61,397 bases of DNA from an uncultured Ilumatobacter sp. (GCA_905480335.1 CAJQPY010000014.1:1-61397), one strand, 5' to 3'; counted from the first letter of the stretch, positions 52,606 to 61,397 are shown. Notes: generated by a model from the letters alone, not told the origin. Program-made: numbers and translations.

Positions 52606-52611
52606 TTCGTC

Positions 52612-53001
52612 ATGACGAATTATAGCCGGTCGGACCAGCAGCCAGGGGAGCGATGTCGGTGGTGTCGGCGAGTTCTGGAGGTGCGTTCGGGTCCTGGCCG
52701 GCCCCGTAAATTCTGCAGTCAACGGTGCCGCCAGTGGGACTGGGTGTCGCGTCAGCGTGCGGCCGATCTGGCCTTAGGTGCAAATGAGATCGTGATAAGA
52801 CGGGATGAACTCGAGCGACTCCACGACGACCTCTACATGCTTGCCTGTGCCGTTGAGGACACTGAGCGGGACCTTCAAGAATCGGCACTTCCAAGTAACC
52901 GTGAGCTCCGAACAGCCCTCGACTGGATCCTCGAGAGCGCAAGGCCGCTTCGTAATCGCGAACTTGCTGCGGCAATCCCTGAATCCCACAAAATGTCATG
53001 A
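52612..53001 (+). CDS. Small FCS/MYM-like zinc-finger protein
   Basis: 129 aa. The N-terminus has CRWCRRVLEVRSGPGRPRKF, then CSQRCRQWDW, a C-x2-C-x14-C-x3-C finger (MYM/FCS type) of a kind often found in small actinobacterial proteins. It is followed by a helical region (DELERLHDDLYMLACAVEDT) and a basic tail. The finger suggests nucleic-acid or protein binding. The start codon has a TATTGT -10 box six bases upstream. It stands alone on the plus strand, last gene before the dif site. Confidence 0.72.
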   Translation: MTNYSRSDQQPGERCRWCRRVLEVRSGPGRPRKFCSQRCRQWDWVSRQRAADLALGANEIVIRRDELERLHDDLYMLACAVEDTERDLQESALPSNRELRTALDWILESARPLRNRELAAAIPESHKMS

Positions 53002-53500
53002 CGTAATTAACCTCAGACGACAGGAGAGCGTCCGCAGCTGTGCTTTCGGCGTTCAGTTCCGCGCAGATTCTGGTTGAGCGTGGGCGCCAGAAGCTACGCC
53101 TAACAAGGGCTTCGAATATGTGCTCGACTTGCGGTTGAATTCGGTCCGGTGGACGGCGAAGGCGGTTTGAGCCGTTCCTCAGGGACTGGAGTCTGTGCGA
53201 CCGGGTTGTGCTGGGCGGCCTACTAGAGGCAAGGCTTCGGCGCAGGGATCTTCTTCGCTCTCGGTGAGAATGCGCCGATAATGTCCGTTATGTCAACTTA
53301 GTCTGGAAGGGCACAGAGCTCACCATGATTCCGCCGGATGCATGCCCTCACCTGCTTACTGCCCTGTGAGCTGGGGTTTTTCGCCTTGCGCAGAGGATTA
53401 GTCGAGTCGTAACTGCACGTTGCGGGCGTGGACGTCAGTTTGGGATTTAAGTTGCGGATAGCCGGGCCGATCTCTTCTTCATGCAGGAGGCCAGCCGTTC
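53002..53500. other. Intergenic region carrying the dif-like site
   Basis: No convincing gene lies in these 499 bases; open frames seen are short and not protein-like. The dif-like site is at 53271-53298. Further right is a weak hairpin CTCAC...GTGAG followed by five T (53347-53381), a possible terminator. A ribosome-binding site AGGAGG (53485-53490) serves the next gene. Confidence 0.7.
53271..53298 (+). other. dif-like XerC/XerD chromosome dimer resolution site
   Basis: A 28-bp site with 11-bp arms TGCGCCGATAA (53271-53281) and TTATGTCAACT (53288-53298) around the 6-bp core TGTCCG. The arms share ATAA/TTAT at the core edges and the right arm matches the XerD half (TTATGTYAA) of E. coli dif. 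The core CCGATAA-N6-TTATGTCAA fits the actinobacterial dif consensus as I recall it. It lies in non-coding DNA. Confidence 0.85.
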
Positions 53501-55396
53501 ATGACCCCGATCACAACTCAGCAGCACCCGACTGCAGGTGCACGATCAATCCGGCGGCTGGTGGTGCGGGCAGTTTTTGCGTCTGGGGTCGCGGTTCTCG
53601 GATGGTCGGCTGTTGGGCTGAAAGTGTCTGCTACTGCGAGGCCTGCAGTCGAGGCTCCACTGCTGCAGTCCGGCTTCACCGGACTGCGCGTCGGCGCACA
53701 GGGCAATGCCGTCGCGTCTTTGCAAAGGGCTCTCATGTCCGTGGGAATCAGCGTGCCCGGAGGAGCCGACGGAGAGTTCGGTCCGGCGACGCGCCAAGCG
53801 GTCATGAAATTTCAGACCGAGCGGAGCCTTCAGGCCACAGGCGAAGTTGACCAGGCCACCTCGAGTGCATTGGCGTCGAGCGGGTCGAACCAGAACGCAT
53901 CTGGAGAAGTAGTACTCGCCCAAGGCGCACGTGGTGACGCCGTGAAGGAACTCCAGCGGCGCCTGGTTGCCGGAGGGGTTTACGTCGCTGGCGGAGCTGA
54001 TGGGGTCTACGGAGCTGCGACCGCTCGAGCTGTCGCGCAATTCCAGCGGTGGAACGGTTTGTCGCCGAGTGGAGCTGTGGATGGCAAAACCGCTAGCGCG
54101 CTCGGGCTCGGTGCGTCGAGCAATGTGTCGACGCAGGCTCCGCCAGCACCCCCTGCCGTGGCGGAAATCAATCCCTACGTTGGTCTCAAGCAAGGGTCGA
54201 ACGGTTCACGTGTCAAGGAGCTCCAGGCTGCCCTTCAGAACGCCGGAATCGTGGTTCGCGGTGGGGCCGATGGGGCTTTTGGGCCGGCCACGACTGCAGC
54301 ACTCAAGGAGTTCCAGGGGGCCAACAGCCTTTCGCAAACCGGCGTATTAACCGAACAAGGCGCCGTGATCCTGAATCTAGGAACGGGCGGTGGAGCGTCT
54401 CCTCCCCCAGCTGCAGTGAGCCCGTACCTGGGTTTAAAAGTTGGAGCACGTGGCGATGCCGTCAAGGATGTGCAGCAGGCGCTTATCGGCGCTGGTGTGA
54501 CCGTTCGTGGCGGGGCTGACGGAGTGTTCGGAAATGCCACCAAAACAGCCCTGACGTCGTACCAAACGTCGACAGGAATCACCGCTGACGGAACCGTCAA
54601 TCAGAACACGATCGACAAACTTGGTCTCGGGAGCAGCAGCGGACCCGTTCCTGTTGCCGGCAGCGCCCCTCCCCCAGCTGCAGCCTCAAGCAACGCTTAC
54701 GTCGGACTTGCCATCGGATCCCGTGGGAAAGAGGTCACCGAACTCCAGCGTGCGCTTCAGGGCACGGGGCTCGTGGTTCGAGGCGGTGCTGACGGGGTGT
54801 TCGGAAATGCCACCAAATCGGCGCTCCAGGCATTCCAGAAGGTCAATGGAATTCCTCAGAGCGGGGTGACGACCGAACGCGGCGTCAAGATCCTTGCACT
54901 GGGAACAAGCGCAGTGGGAGTAGCGAATCCGAATTCGGGCAGTGGTGTGGTCCTCGAACGCTTCCCGGTGCAGGGACGATGCTTCTACGGTGATACCTGG
55001 CACGCCGCTCGCGGCGGCGGGCGTTTGCACGAAGGGGTCGACATCATCGCAAACGAGGGCAACCTGCTCTACGCCGTCGCCGATGGCGAGATCACAAAGC
55101 GCTACTGGGACCGGCCCGGGGCACTGGCAGGGAACGGCCTCCGTCTCACCCACGCAAACGGGACCTACTTCATCTACCTCCATTTGGCGGGCTTCGCTCC
55201 GGGCATCGAGATCGGTACGAAGGTGAAGGCAGGCGATGTGATTGGCTTCGTCGGTAACACCGGGTCGAGCGCAACGCCCCACCTGCACTTTGAGGTACAC
55301 CCCGGTGGCGGCAGTGCTGTTAACCCGTACTGGATGGTGAAGGCGATCGATGGTTGCAGCAACATCACACCGCAGTACCAGTCAAGCTTTGCCTGA
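53501..55396 (+). CDS. Exported peptidoglycan hydrolase: five PG-binding repeats and an M23 endopeptidase domain
   Basis: 631 aa. An N-terminal signal or anchor (RLVVRAVFASGVAVLGWSAV) is followed by five PG_binding_1 repeats of about 70 residues (start motifs GLRVGAQGNAVASLQRAL, GARGDAVKELQRRL, GSNGSRVKELQAAL, GARGDAVKDVQQAL, GSRGKEVTELQRAL), each with a GGADGxxGxAT core. The C-terminal M23 peptidase has HEGVDIIANEG (zinc His and Asp) and PHLHFEVHPGG (zinc His), so it is a zinc endopeptidase cutting peptidoglycan cross-links. ATG 53501 has AGGAGG ten bases upstream. It is the gene next to the dif site. Confidence 0.92.
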   Translation: MTPITTQQHPTAGARSIRRLVVRAVFASGVAVLGWSAVGLKVSATARPAVEAPLLQSGFTGLRVGAQGNAVASLQRALMSVGISVPGGADGEFGPATRQAVMKFQTERSLQATGEVDQATSSALASSGSNQNASGEVVLAQGARGDAVKELQRRLVAGGVYVAGGADGVYGAATARAVAQFQRWNGLSPSGAVDGKTASALGLGASSNVSTQAPPAPPAVAEINPYVGLKQGSNGSRVKELQAALQNAGIVVRGGADGAFGPATTAALKEFQGANSLSQTGVLTEQGAVILNLGTGGGASPPPAAVSPYLGLKVGARGDAVKDVQQALIGAGVTVRGGADGVFGNATKTALTSYQTSTGITADGTVNQNTIDKLGLGSSSGPVPVAGSAPPPAAASSNAYVGLAIGSRGKEVTELQRALQGTGLVVRGGADGVFGNATKSALQAFQKVNGIPQSGVTTERGVKILALGTSAVGVANPNSGSGVVLERFPVQGRCFYGDTWHAARGGGRLHEGVDIIANEGNLLYAVADGEITKRYWDRPGALAGNGLRLTHANGTYFIYLHLAGFAPGIEIGTKVKAGDVIGFVGNTGSSATPHLHFEVHPGGGSAVNPYWMVKAIDGCSNITPQYQSSFA

Positions 55397-55746
55397 ACAG
55401 GGTCCAGCATGCTTCCGGGTCGCAAGTCGTTCGACTCTGAGTGTGAGTGGCCGCGGTTGCCGGCGTGATTGTGAAGCGGTTTGGGAGACGCTTGGGCGAC
55501 GGCAAATCGTCCGCTCAGCAACACCGGCCGGTCCTGGCGTCGAGGATTTGATCCGGCGCAGGAATGAACGGACGGATACTCATCAAGTTCGGCGTCGATT
55601 GCGGCCAGATGGACATCTGCGTCGAGCCGAGGAGGCTGTACCTGCAGGTCGGGTTGTGAAAGCGTCGATGCCAGACGTGCCCACAACGGCTGGAGGACGC
55701 TAACGCAATCGTCGGTGCGAATCACCGAGCACCTGTGCTGAGCGGC
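55397..55746. other. Intergenic region between convergent genes
   Basis: 350 bases between the convergent peptidoglycan hydrolase and glycosidase genes. Open frames in it overlap on both strands and show no protein family, so I call no gene. No strong hairpin with a T-run was found. Confidence 0.5.
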
Positions 55747-57510
55747 TCAGATCACCTGGCTAGCGACACCATCGTAGAACGAATGGAGCACATCAAATGC
55801 GAGCTTGCGTTCGCCTTCTTCGCTGACGAGACCTTTGCGGTTGTAGCCGTCTTGTATGCCGGGTAGCACCCGAACAGGGGCGCGGAAGTCCTTCAGAATC
55901 CATGGCGACATTCCGGCAACCACTCCGTTATCAAGGTCCGATCTGTTCGCGTTGACCATCTGGGTGTGGACCGCATACACGGCCGCTTGGAACTCCTCGG
56001 TCCAGATTTGTTCGTCGTTTCCGTGATGCCCTGCTTTTGCTCCCGCTCCCATCTCCGTAAAGACAATCGGCTTGTCGAATGGTGTTGACCAGCGGGTGGT
56101 GGCGATCTTCTCGCGCTCGCCGTAGTACCAGCCGAGGTACTGATTAACGGCGATGACGTCGATGACTGCCCCGAGCGGGTCGTCGACATGATGGTCCTGA
56201 GCATCTGTAGGCAGAGTCAGCAGGGCGGCGGAGATGAGTCGGGTCGGGTCGAGTTCTCGAGCCCGCGTAGCGAGGTCTGTCAGGAAAGCATTGCGCCCAG
56301 GAGACGGCATGGTCTCGTTGGCAACCGACCAGAAGATGACCGACGCACGGCTGCGATCACGGGTTATGAGTTCATCGAGCTGCTCACGGGCATTCTCTAG
56401 TACGTGGGGCTGGTCGAAGGCGATCCCCCAGTAGACGGGCAGTTCGCACCATGCGAGGACACCGCGCCGGTCGGCCTCGCGCATCATGTACTCATCGTGC
56501 TGGTAGTGGGCCAGTCTGACGAAGTTCACTCCGAGAGCTTCAGCACTGTCAAACAAGCCGGCGGCGTCGGTCGGGCCATGCGAGCGTCGCCCGCCCGATA
56601 TCGCCTCGGCGTGCATCGAAATTCCTCGAAGGAACGTCACCTCACCGTTGATTACGATACGCGTCCCGTCGGTTGTGATTGTTCGGAATCCGACCTGGTC
56701 GATGACGGCGTCGTGGCCGACCGTCCACTCCACGTCGTAGAGGCGCGGTCGTCCAGGGTGCCAGCGTTCGATCTCGTGATCGATGTCGAGTTTGAAGTGC
56801 CTGCTGCTGCCGCCGGTGAGCACTGTGTCGACTCCCAGCTCGGGAATCCGCAGCTCGACGGCATCGTCGCTCCCGTCGACCTCCACTCCCCCAATCACCC
56901 GACCGTCAGGTGCCATCGTGAGCCACGCGTGCCGGAGGAAGGTGTCGGGGACGAACACGAGGTCGACAGAGCGGGTGATGCCGCCAAAGTTCCACCAATC
57001 GGAGCGCATCGCCGGGATCCGGTCCCGCTCCCGTCGGTTGTCAACTTGGATGACTAGCGAGTGTTCCTCAGTGTTGAGGCGTCCCGTCAGCTCAACGGCG
57101 TACGGGCTGAATCCTCCGGCATGGACCGCTAGCTCCTCGCCGTCGAGAAACACGCGGCTCGTGTGGTTGGCTGCCCCGACATGAAGGAACACCCGTCCGG
57201 ACGCAACCTGGTCGACGGTTAGAGCGACCTTGCGTCGGTACCAGATCGTGCCCTCGTAGTAGTGCAGTCGTTCGTCCTGCGTGTTCCAGTCGCCTGGAAC
57301 GGTCAAAGTTGGCGCAGTGTCGAAGTCGTACTCGACTCGGTCCCCAGGGTGTCGCGGTGCGTGGTCCCGAAAGAAGCCGCGATCATTGCGCTGCTCGAGG
57401 ATTCCGACGTAGCCCATCTCGTACGGGTCGACAATGACATTCCAGTCGCCGTCGAGCGAAAGGAGGTTGCGAGCGAGCACGTTCGACATCGTGGTGGTTC
57501 CAGAGTTCAT
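55747..57510 (-). CDS. Glycoside hydrolase family 2 protein (beta-glucuronidase-like)
   Basis: 587 aa. Domain order of GH2: N-terminal jelly roll (LLSLDGDWNVIVDPYEMGYV and YYEGTIWYRRKVAL), a middle Ig-like domain, and a TIM barrel with the acid/base Glu in WSVANETMPSPG and the nucleophile Glu in IVFTEMGAGAKAG. The sequence GISMHAEAISGGRRSHG in the barrel also fits beta-glucuronidases. No signal peptide is visible, so it is probably intracellular. It starts 14 bp from the divergent LLM gene; an alternative ATG 57489 would leave 35 bp. Confidence 0.9.
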   Translation of the reverse strand: MNSGTTTMSNVLARNLLSLDGDWNVIVDPYEMGYVGILEQRNDRGFFRDHAPRHPGDRVEYDFDTAPTLTVPGDWNTQDERLHYYEGTIWYRRKVALTVDQVASGRVFLHVGAANHTSRVFLDGEELAVHAGGFSPYAVELTGRLNTEEHSLVIQVDNRRERDRIPAMRSDWWNFGGITRSVDLVFVPDTFLRHAWLTMAPDGRVIGGVEVDGSDDAVELRIPELGVDTVLTGGSSRHFKLDIDHEIERWHPGRPRLYDVEWTVGHDAVIDQVGFRTITTDGTRIVINGEVTFLRGISMHAEAISGGRRSHGPTDAAGLFDSAEALGVNFVRLAHYQHDEYMMREADRRGVLAWCELPVYWGIAFDQPHVLENAREQLDELITRDRSRASVIFWSVANETMPSPGRNAFLTDLATRARELDPTRLISAALLTLPTDAQDHHVDDPLGAVIDVIAVNQYLGWYYGEREKIATTRWSTPFDKPIVFTEMGAGAKAGHHGNDEQIWTEEFQAAVYAVHTQMVNANRSDLDNGVVAGMSPWILKDFRAPVRVLPGIQDGYNRKGLVSEEGERKLAFDVLHSFYDGVASQVI

Positions 57511-57524
57511 GGAAGGATCGTGGC

Positions 57525-58703
57525 ATGCCGAGCTTCACGATTGATCAGCCGCTGCGTTTTGGAATCTTCCTGCCACCCATGCACAAGACCGGCGTTAACC
57601 CGACGCTCGCCATGCATCGTGACCTGGAGCTAATCGATCATCTCGATCGGCTTGGCTATCACGAGGCCTGGATCGGTGAGCACCACTCGGCCGGTTCAGA
57701 GTTGATTGCGAGCCCCGAGGTCTTTATCGCAGCAGCATCCCAACGCACGAATCACATCAAGCTGGGGACCGGCGTGAACTCACTGCCGTACCACCACCCA
57801 CTGATTCTTGCTGACCGCATCGTGCAGCTCGATCACCTCACCAAGGGTCGGATGATGTTTGGTGCTGGTCCCGGGCAGCTCACCTCGGATGCCGCCATGC
57901 TCGGCATCGCGCCGAACGATCAGCGGCCCCGGATGCATGAAGCTTTCGATGTCATTATGCGGCTGTTTCAGGGCGAGACGGTCACGAAGCACACTGACTG
58001 GTTTGTCTGTGAAGAAGCAGTGCTGCAGATGCGGCCATACTCAGACTTTGACGTCGCGGTCGTGTCAACGATGTCACCGTCGGGCTCAACACTCGCTGGT
58101 CGTCACGGCGCCGGACTCGTTTCGGTTGCGGCCACCGAGCCGGCGGGCTTTGGGGTGCTTGACTACAACTACAACGTCTGGAGAGAGGAAGCCGAACTCA
58201 ACGGGCACGCTGCACACCGCTCAGACTGGCGGCTGATGGGGCCAATGCACATCGCCGAGACGGAGGCAAAGGCCCGCGAGAACTGCAAGTACGGACTTCA
58301 GTGGGTGTTTGATTATCTCGCACACATATTGCCGATGGGAGACCCGAACGAGCCTGGTCCGCCCACTGACTACAACGAGTTCGTTGACTTCATGAACGAA
58401 TCCGGTCGATTGGTTATAGGCACCCCCGACATGGCAGTCAAACAGATCAAACGGCTTCAAGAGAAGACTGGTGGGTTCGGTTGCTACATGATGATGGGTG
58501 CCGATTTCGCCCCCTGGCAGGCTACGAAGGACAGCTACGAGCTGTTTGCGTACGAGGTCATGCCGCATTTCACCGGCCAGGCGACCCCTGCGCAGGTGAG
58601 CTACGACAAAATCGTCGACGCCGGTACCCGGTGGGCCGACGCAACCCTGGGTGCACAGCTCACCGAGATCGGGAAATACGAAGAAGAGCGCGCCGCCCGC
58701 TGA
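57525..58703 (+). CDS. LLM-class flavin-dependent oxidoreductase (luciferase-like)
   Basis: 392 aa. Luciferase-like monooxygenase fold: LRFGIFLPPMHKTGVNPTLA at the start, LGYHEAWIGEHHSAGSELIA, then LGTGVNSLPYHHPLILADRI and KGRMMFGAGPGQLTSDAAML, all typical of bacterial luciferase/LLM proteins that use reduced flavin. Length is in the family range. ATG 57525 has GGAAGGA just upstream, inside the 14-bp divergent gap. The substrate is unknown; many actinobacterial members act on alkanes or aromatic ketones. Confidence 0.88.
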   Translation: MPSFTIDQPLRFGIFLPPMHKTGVNPTLAMHRDLELIDHLDRLGYHEAWIGEHHSAGSELIASPEVFIAAASQRTNHIKLGTGVNSLPYHHPLILADRIVQLDHLTKGRMMFGAGPGQLTSDAAMLGIAPNDQRPRMHEAFDVIMRLFQGETVTKHTDWFVCEEAVLQMRPYSDFDVAVVSTMSPSGSTLAGRHGAGLVSVAATEPAGFGVLDYNYNVWREEAELNGHAAHRSDWRLMGPMHIAETEAKARENCKYGLQWVFDYLAHILPMGDPNEPGPPTDYNEFVDFMNESGRLVIGTPDMAVKQIKRLQEKTGGFGCYMMMGADFAPWQATKDSYELFAYEVMPHFTGQATPAQVSYDKIVDAGTRWADATLGAQLTEIGKYEEERAAR

Positions 58704-58864
58704 CCCTGGGCGAAAACCGCGCTGAGGCTCTCCCATGGTTGCCCATCGTCGTCGTGACCGCGTCTAGGCCATCGAGATCGGTCCGCTCGGATGAGCGCAT
58801 GTCTGAATTTGGCATTTGGGGGCAGATTCGGTCACACGAACCAGCCGGTGTCGTGCGGCCGGGC

Positions 58865-58870
58865 TACGGT
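58865..58870 (+). promoter_or_regulatory. Possible -10 box TACGGT for the riboswitch leader
   Basis: A TANNNT hexamer about 30 bases before the glycine riboswitch would start a gcvP transcript with the whole riboswitch in its 5' leader. No clear -35 box. Confidence 0.35.
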
Positions 58871-58899
58871 AAGGACAAAACTGAATTGCCATCGCCTCT

Positions 58900-59062
58900 G
58901 ATCGGGAGAGCCGCAGCGAAGCGTCGCCGAAGGAGCAACCACCCCGGAATCTCTCAGGCACCCGGACCGGTCGGAGCAGGCACGCTGGAAAGTGGCCGGC
59001 GCGTGTGCGCCAGTCCGCCGACGGGGACCAAACTCTCAGGCATCGATGACAGTGGGGGCCGA
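58900..59062 (+). promoter_or_regulatory. Tandem glycine riboswitch upstream of gcvP
   Basis: Two glycine aptamers follow one another. The first has CGGGAGAGCC, GCCGAAGGAGCAACC and AATCTCTCAGGCACC; the second has CTGGAAAGTGG, GCCGACGGGGACC and AACTCTCAGGCATC, ending GACAGTGGGGGCC. The repeated pattern GAGAG...CCGAAGGAGC...CTCTCAGGC is the known class. It ends about 10 bases before the ribosome site GGAGGA (59072-59077), so glycine binding can free or block translation of gcvP. Confidence 0.95.
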
Positions 59063-59081
59063 CCACTACCTGGAGGACTGC

Positions 59082-61397
59082 GTGTCTACGCCCATCGCCG
59101 AACTTTTCGAGCCAGCGGAATTCGTCCGTCGTCATATCGGCCTGTCGCCGGACGACATGACACACATGCTGGGCGTAGTCGGTGTGGCAACCGCCGAGGA
59201 ATTGCTCGATCAGACGGTGCCCGATTCGATCCGGAGCACCGAACCGCTTGACATTCCCTCGGCGGTACCGGAACACGAAGCGCTCGATCGTCTGCGCTCG
59301 ATCGCCGAACAAAATGCGGTAGTCACGAGTCTGATCGGAATGGGGTATCACGCAACAATTACGCCTCCCGTCATTGCCCGCAATGTGCTTGAGAACCCGG
59401 CCTGGTATACCGCGTACACGCCGTATCAGCCAGAGATCAGTCAGGGTCGGCTCGAGGCAATTCTCAACTTTCAAACCCTCGTCACCGAACTCACCGGACT
59501 CGACGTTGCAAACGCATCACTGCTCGACGAAGCAACAGCCGCAGCGGAGGCGATGACCATGGCGCGGCGACAGTCGAAAGCTAAAACGCAGCGCTTCTTC
59601 GTGCATCACGACGTGCATCCGCAGACCCTTGCCGTGCTCCGGACCCGGTCCGAACCGGTAGGGATTGAACTCGTCGTCGGCGACACGGCCCTACTCGACG
59701 ACGAATCTGGTGTGTTCGGTGCATTGCTTGGCCATCCGGGCTCAAGCGGAGCCGTTGTCGACTGGTCGAGCACCATTGCCACGATCCACGATCAAGGAGC
59801 AGTCGCCATCGTCGTCACCGATCCGTTGGCGTGCGTGTTGGCCACTCCCCCGGGGCAAATGGGTGCCGACATCGCCGTCGGCTCCGCGCAGCGATTCGGT
59901 GTGCCGATGGGCTTCGGAGGGCCGCATGCTGCCTTCGTCGCGGCACGCGAAAAAGCCGCGCGAACGATGCCGGGTCGCATCGTGGGGGTCAGTGTCGACA
60001 CGGCTGGCCGTCCGGCGCTCCGACTGGCGCTTCAGACTCGCGAGCAACACATCAGGCGCGAGAAGGCGACGTCTAACATCTGCACCGCCCAGGTGCTTCT
60101 GGCGAACATCGCCGGCCTGTACGCAGCGTGGCACGGTCGCGACGGGCTCGCGCAAATTGCCGAGCGGGTACAACGTCTCACGTCGATCGCCGCAGCAGGA
60201 CTTTCGGCCGGCGGCCTGGAGTTGCGCCATCGCAGCTGGTTCGACACGTTGATGGTGACACATCCGACTCAAGGCGCTGATGCGCTCGTTGCGTCCGCAT
60301 TGGCGGCCGGCATCAACATCCGTCGCGTCGACGACTCAACCGTCGGGATTACGTTCGACGAGACGAACACCTTGGCGACTGTGGAAACGATCGTCACTGC
60401 GCTCGGCGGCCAGCCGCTGGGTCCGGATGAATGGGACCAAGCGCCTGACGGGATCGCTAGCAACCTACGACGAAACGACGAGTTCCTGACTCAGTCGGTG
60501 TTCGAGCGCTACCACTCGGAACACGAGATGCTCCGCTACCTTCGCCGGCTCAGCGACAAGGACCTTGCACTCGATCGCACCATGATTCCCCTCGGTTCAT
60601 GCACGATGAAGCTCAATGCGACAAGCGAGATGTTGCCGATTACCTGGCCGGAGTTTGCGAATCTGCATCCGTTCGCACCCAGCGACCAATCCGTCGGCTA
60701 CCGACGACTGATCAGCGAACTGGAAGCCGATCTCGCGTCGATCACCGGGTACGCCGCAGTAAGCCTGCAGCCGAATGCGGGCAGCCAAGGCGAGTTTGCT
60801 GGACTGCTGGCGATCCGGGCCTACCATCGTGCCAATGGCGACGTCGAGCGCACGATCTGCTTAATCCCGGAAAGCGCCCATGGCACCAATGCGGCGAGCG
60901 CGGTGATGGCCGGTCTCGATGTGGTCGTAGTTGCGTGCGACGACGGTGGCAACGTCGACATCGCGGACGTCAGGGTCAAGATCGCGGAGTACGGCGATCG
61001 CCTGGCGGCGCTCATGATCACCTACCCCTCGACACATGGCGTCTTTGAGGCTTCGGTGGCCGAGATGTGTGCCGCCGTTCATGACGCCGGTGGGCAGGTT
61101 TACGTTGACGGAGCGAATCTAAACGCGCTCGTGGGTCTGGCCCGCCCCGGTCGATTCGGCGCCGACGTGAGCCACTTGAATCTTCACAAGACCTTCTGTA
61201 TTCCGCACGGCGGCGGGGGGCCGGGGATGGGTCCGATCGGCGTCGCGAAGCACCTCGCGCCGTTCCTGCCCGGGCATCCGCTGCGCAAGACCGGCGGTGA
61301 GCAGGCGATCGGTCCGGTCTCGGCCGCCCCGTGGGGCAGCCCGAGCATCCTGCCGATCTCCTGGACCTACATCGCGCTGATGGGCGGGAGCGGCTTG
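59082..61397 (+). CDS. gcvP: Glycine dehydrogenase (decarboxylating), P protein, cut by window end
   Basis: At least 772 aa of about 950; the frame stays open to the end. GTG 59082 has GGAGG five bases upstream. The N-terminal [20 protein letters not shown] and [20 protein letters not shown] are GcvP features, as is the PLP lysine Lys703 in [19 protein letters not shown]. GcvP decarboxylates glycine and passes aminomethyl to the H protein. The tandem glycine riboswitch lies directly upstream. No gcvH or gcvT is in the window. The 3' end is beyond the right edge. Confidence 0.97.
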   Translation, partial: MSTPIAELFEPAEFVRRHIGLSPDDMTHMLGVVGVATAEELLDQTVPDSIRSTEPLDIPSAVPEHEALDRLRSIAEQNAVVTSLIGMGYHATITPPVIARNVLENPAWYTAYTPYQPEISQGRLEAILNFQTLVTELTGLDVANASLLDEATAAAEAMTMARRQSKAKTQRFFVHHDVHPQTLAVLRTRSEPVGIELVVGDTALLDDESGVFGALLGHPGSSGAVVDWSSTIATIHDQGAVAIVVTDPLACVLATPPGQMGADIAVGSAQRFGVPMGFGGPHAAFVAAREKAARTMPGRIVGVSVDTAGRPALRLALQTREQHIRREKATSNICTAQVLLANIAGLYAAWHGRDGLAQIAERVQRLTSIAAAGLSAGGLELRHRSWFDTLMVTHPTQGADALVASALAAGINIRRVDDSTVGITFDETNTLATVETIVTALGGQPLGPDEWDQAPDGIASNLRRNDEFLTQSVFERYHSEHEMLRYLRRLSDKDLALDRTMIPLGSCTMKLNATSEMLPITWPEFANLHPFAPSDQSVGYRRLISELEADLASITGYAAVSLQPNAGSQGEFAGLLAIRAYHRANGDVERTICLIPESAHGTNAASAVMAGLDVVVVACDDGGNVDIADVRVKIAEYGDRLAALMITYPSTHGVFEASVAEMCAAVHDAGGQVYVDGANLNALVGLARPGRFGADVSHLNLHKTFCIPHGGGGPGMGPIGVAKHLAPFLPGHPLRKTGGEQAIGPVSAAPWGSPSILPISWTYIALMGGSGL

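Noticed and set aside
51635..52615. Plus-strand open frame of about 326 codons opposite threonine aldolase
   Set aside because: The minus frame carries all PLP-enzyme motifs; the plus frame has none.
53347..53381. Hairpin CTCAC...GTGAG followed by T residues as a firm terminator
   Set aside because: The stem is only five pairs with a 14-base loop; I mention it only as weak.
1..61397. CRISPR arrays, insertion sequences, integrases
   Set aside because: No regularly spaced repeats, transposase or integrase motifs were seen anywhere in the window.

Overview
The window is high-GC actinobacterial DNA, most likely from an Acidimicrobiia / Ilumatobacter-type marine lineage. The lineage is inferred from gene content: a full Pup-proteasome locus, WhiB, nickel SOD with its maturation protease, HelY beside TatBC and a DUF4193-like acidic protein. 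The class is fairly safe and the genus is a guess. I saw no insertion sequences, prophage or CRISPR arrays.

Layout. 1-125: 3' end of a 5S rRNA gene and its terminator. 0.16-10.4 kb: TPR protein, RppH-like Nudix hydrolase, RarA, two small membrane-anchored proteins, then glycolate oxidase genes glcD and glcE, separated from glcF by a kinase-like protein, a SET protein, a Nei-type DNA glycosylase and a small membrane protein. 10.4-16.6 kb: LOG-family protein, membrane molybdenum oxidoreductase with an internal Tat motif, transaldolase and transketolase. 16.9-21.3 kb: divergent sodX/sodN, TetR-thioesterase pair, ADP-forming acyl-CoA synthetase. 21.3-26.1 kb: tandem PBP4-type carboxypeptidases, LON-domain protein and three small membrane proteins. 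26.2-28.1 kb: a tRNA T-loop modification cassette (ubiquitin-like sulfur carrier, TtuA-type thiolase, TrmI). 29.4-37.8 kb: Pup-proteasome locus (mpa, dop, pup, prcB, prcA, pafA), interrupted by a saccharopine-dehydrogenase-like gene and by a decayed amidohydrolase pseudogene. 37.9-43.9 kb: lepB, GDPD, tatB, tatC, helY. 44-47 kb: double-length ThyX-like protein, acidic zinc protein, GNAT. 47.1-52.6 kb: mostly minus-strand genes. 53.27 kb: a probable dif site. 53.5-61.4 kb: modular peptidoglycan hydrolase, family 2 glycosidase, luciferase-like oxidoreductase, and a tandem glycine riboswitch in front of gcvP, which runs off the end.

Three signals stand out. First, a 28-bp XerC/XerD dif-like site at 53271-53298 marks this as the replication terminus, which makes a 5S rRNA gene only 53 kb away unusual. 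Second, at least 21 genes have a TANNNT -10 box ending only 6-9 bases before the start codon, so leaderless transcription appears to be the normal arrangement here, and it settles several start codons. Third, several proteins carry altered active sites: NiSOD with Tyr in place of the hook proline, a ThyX-like fusion whose two halves keep complementary parts of the motif, a gamma-carbonic-anhydrase-like protein with Glu for a His ligand, and a ThiS-like carrier ending Gly-Gly-Leu.
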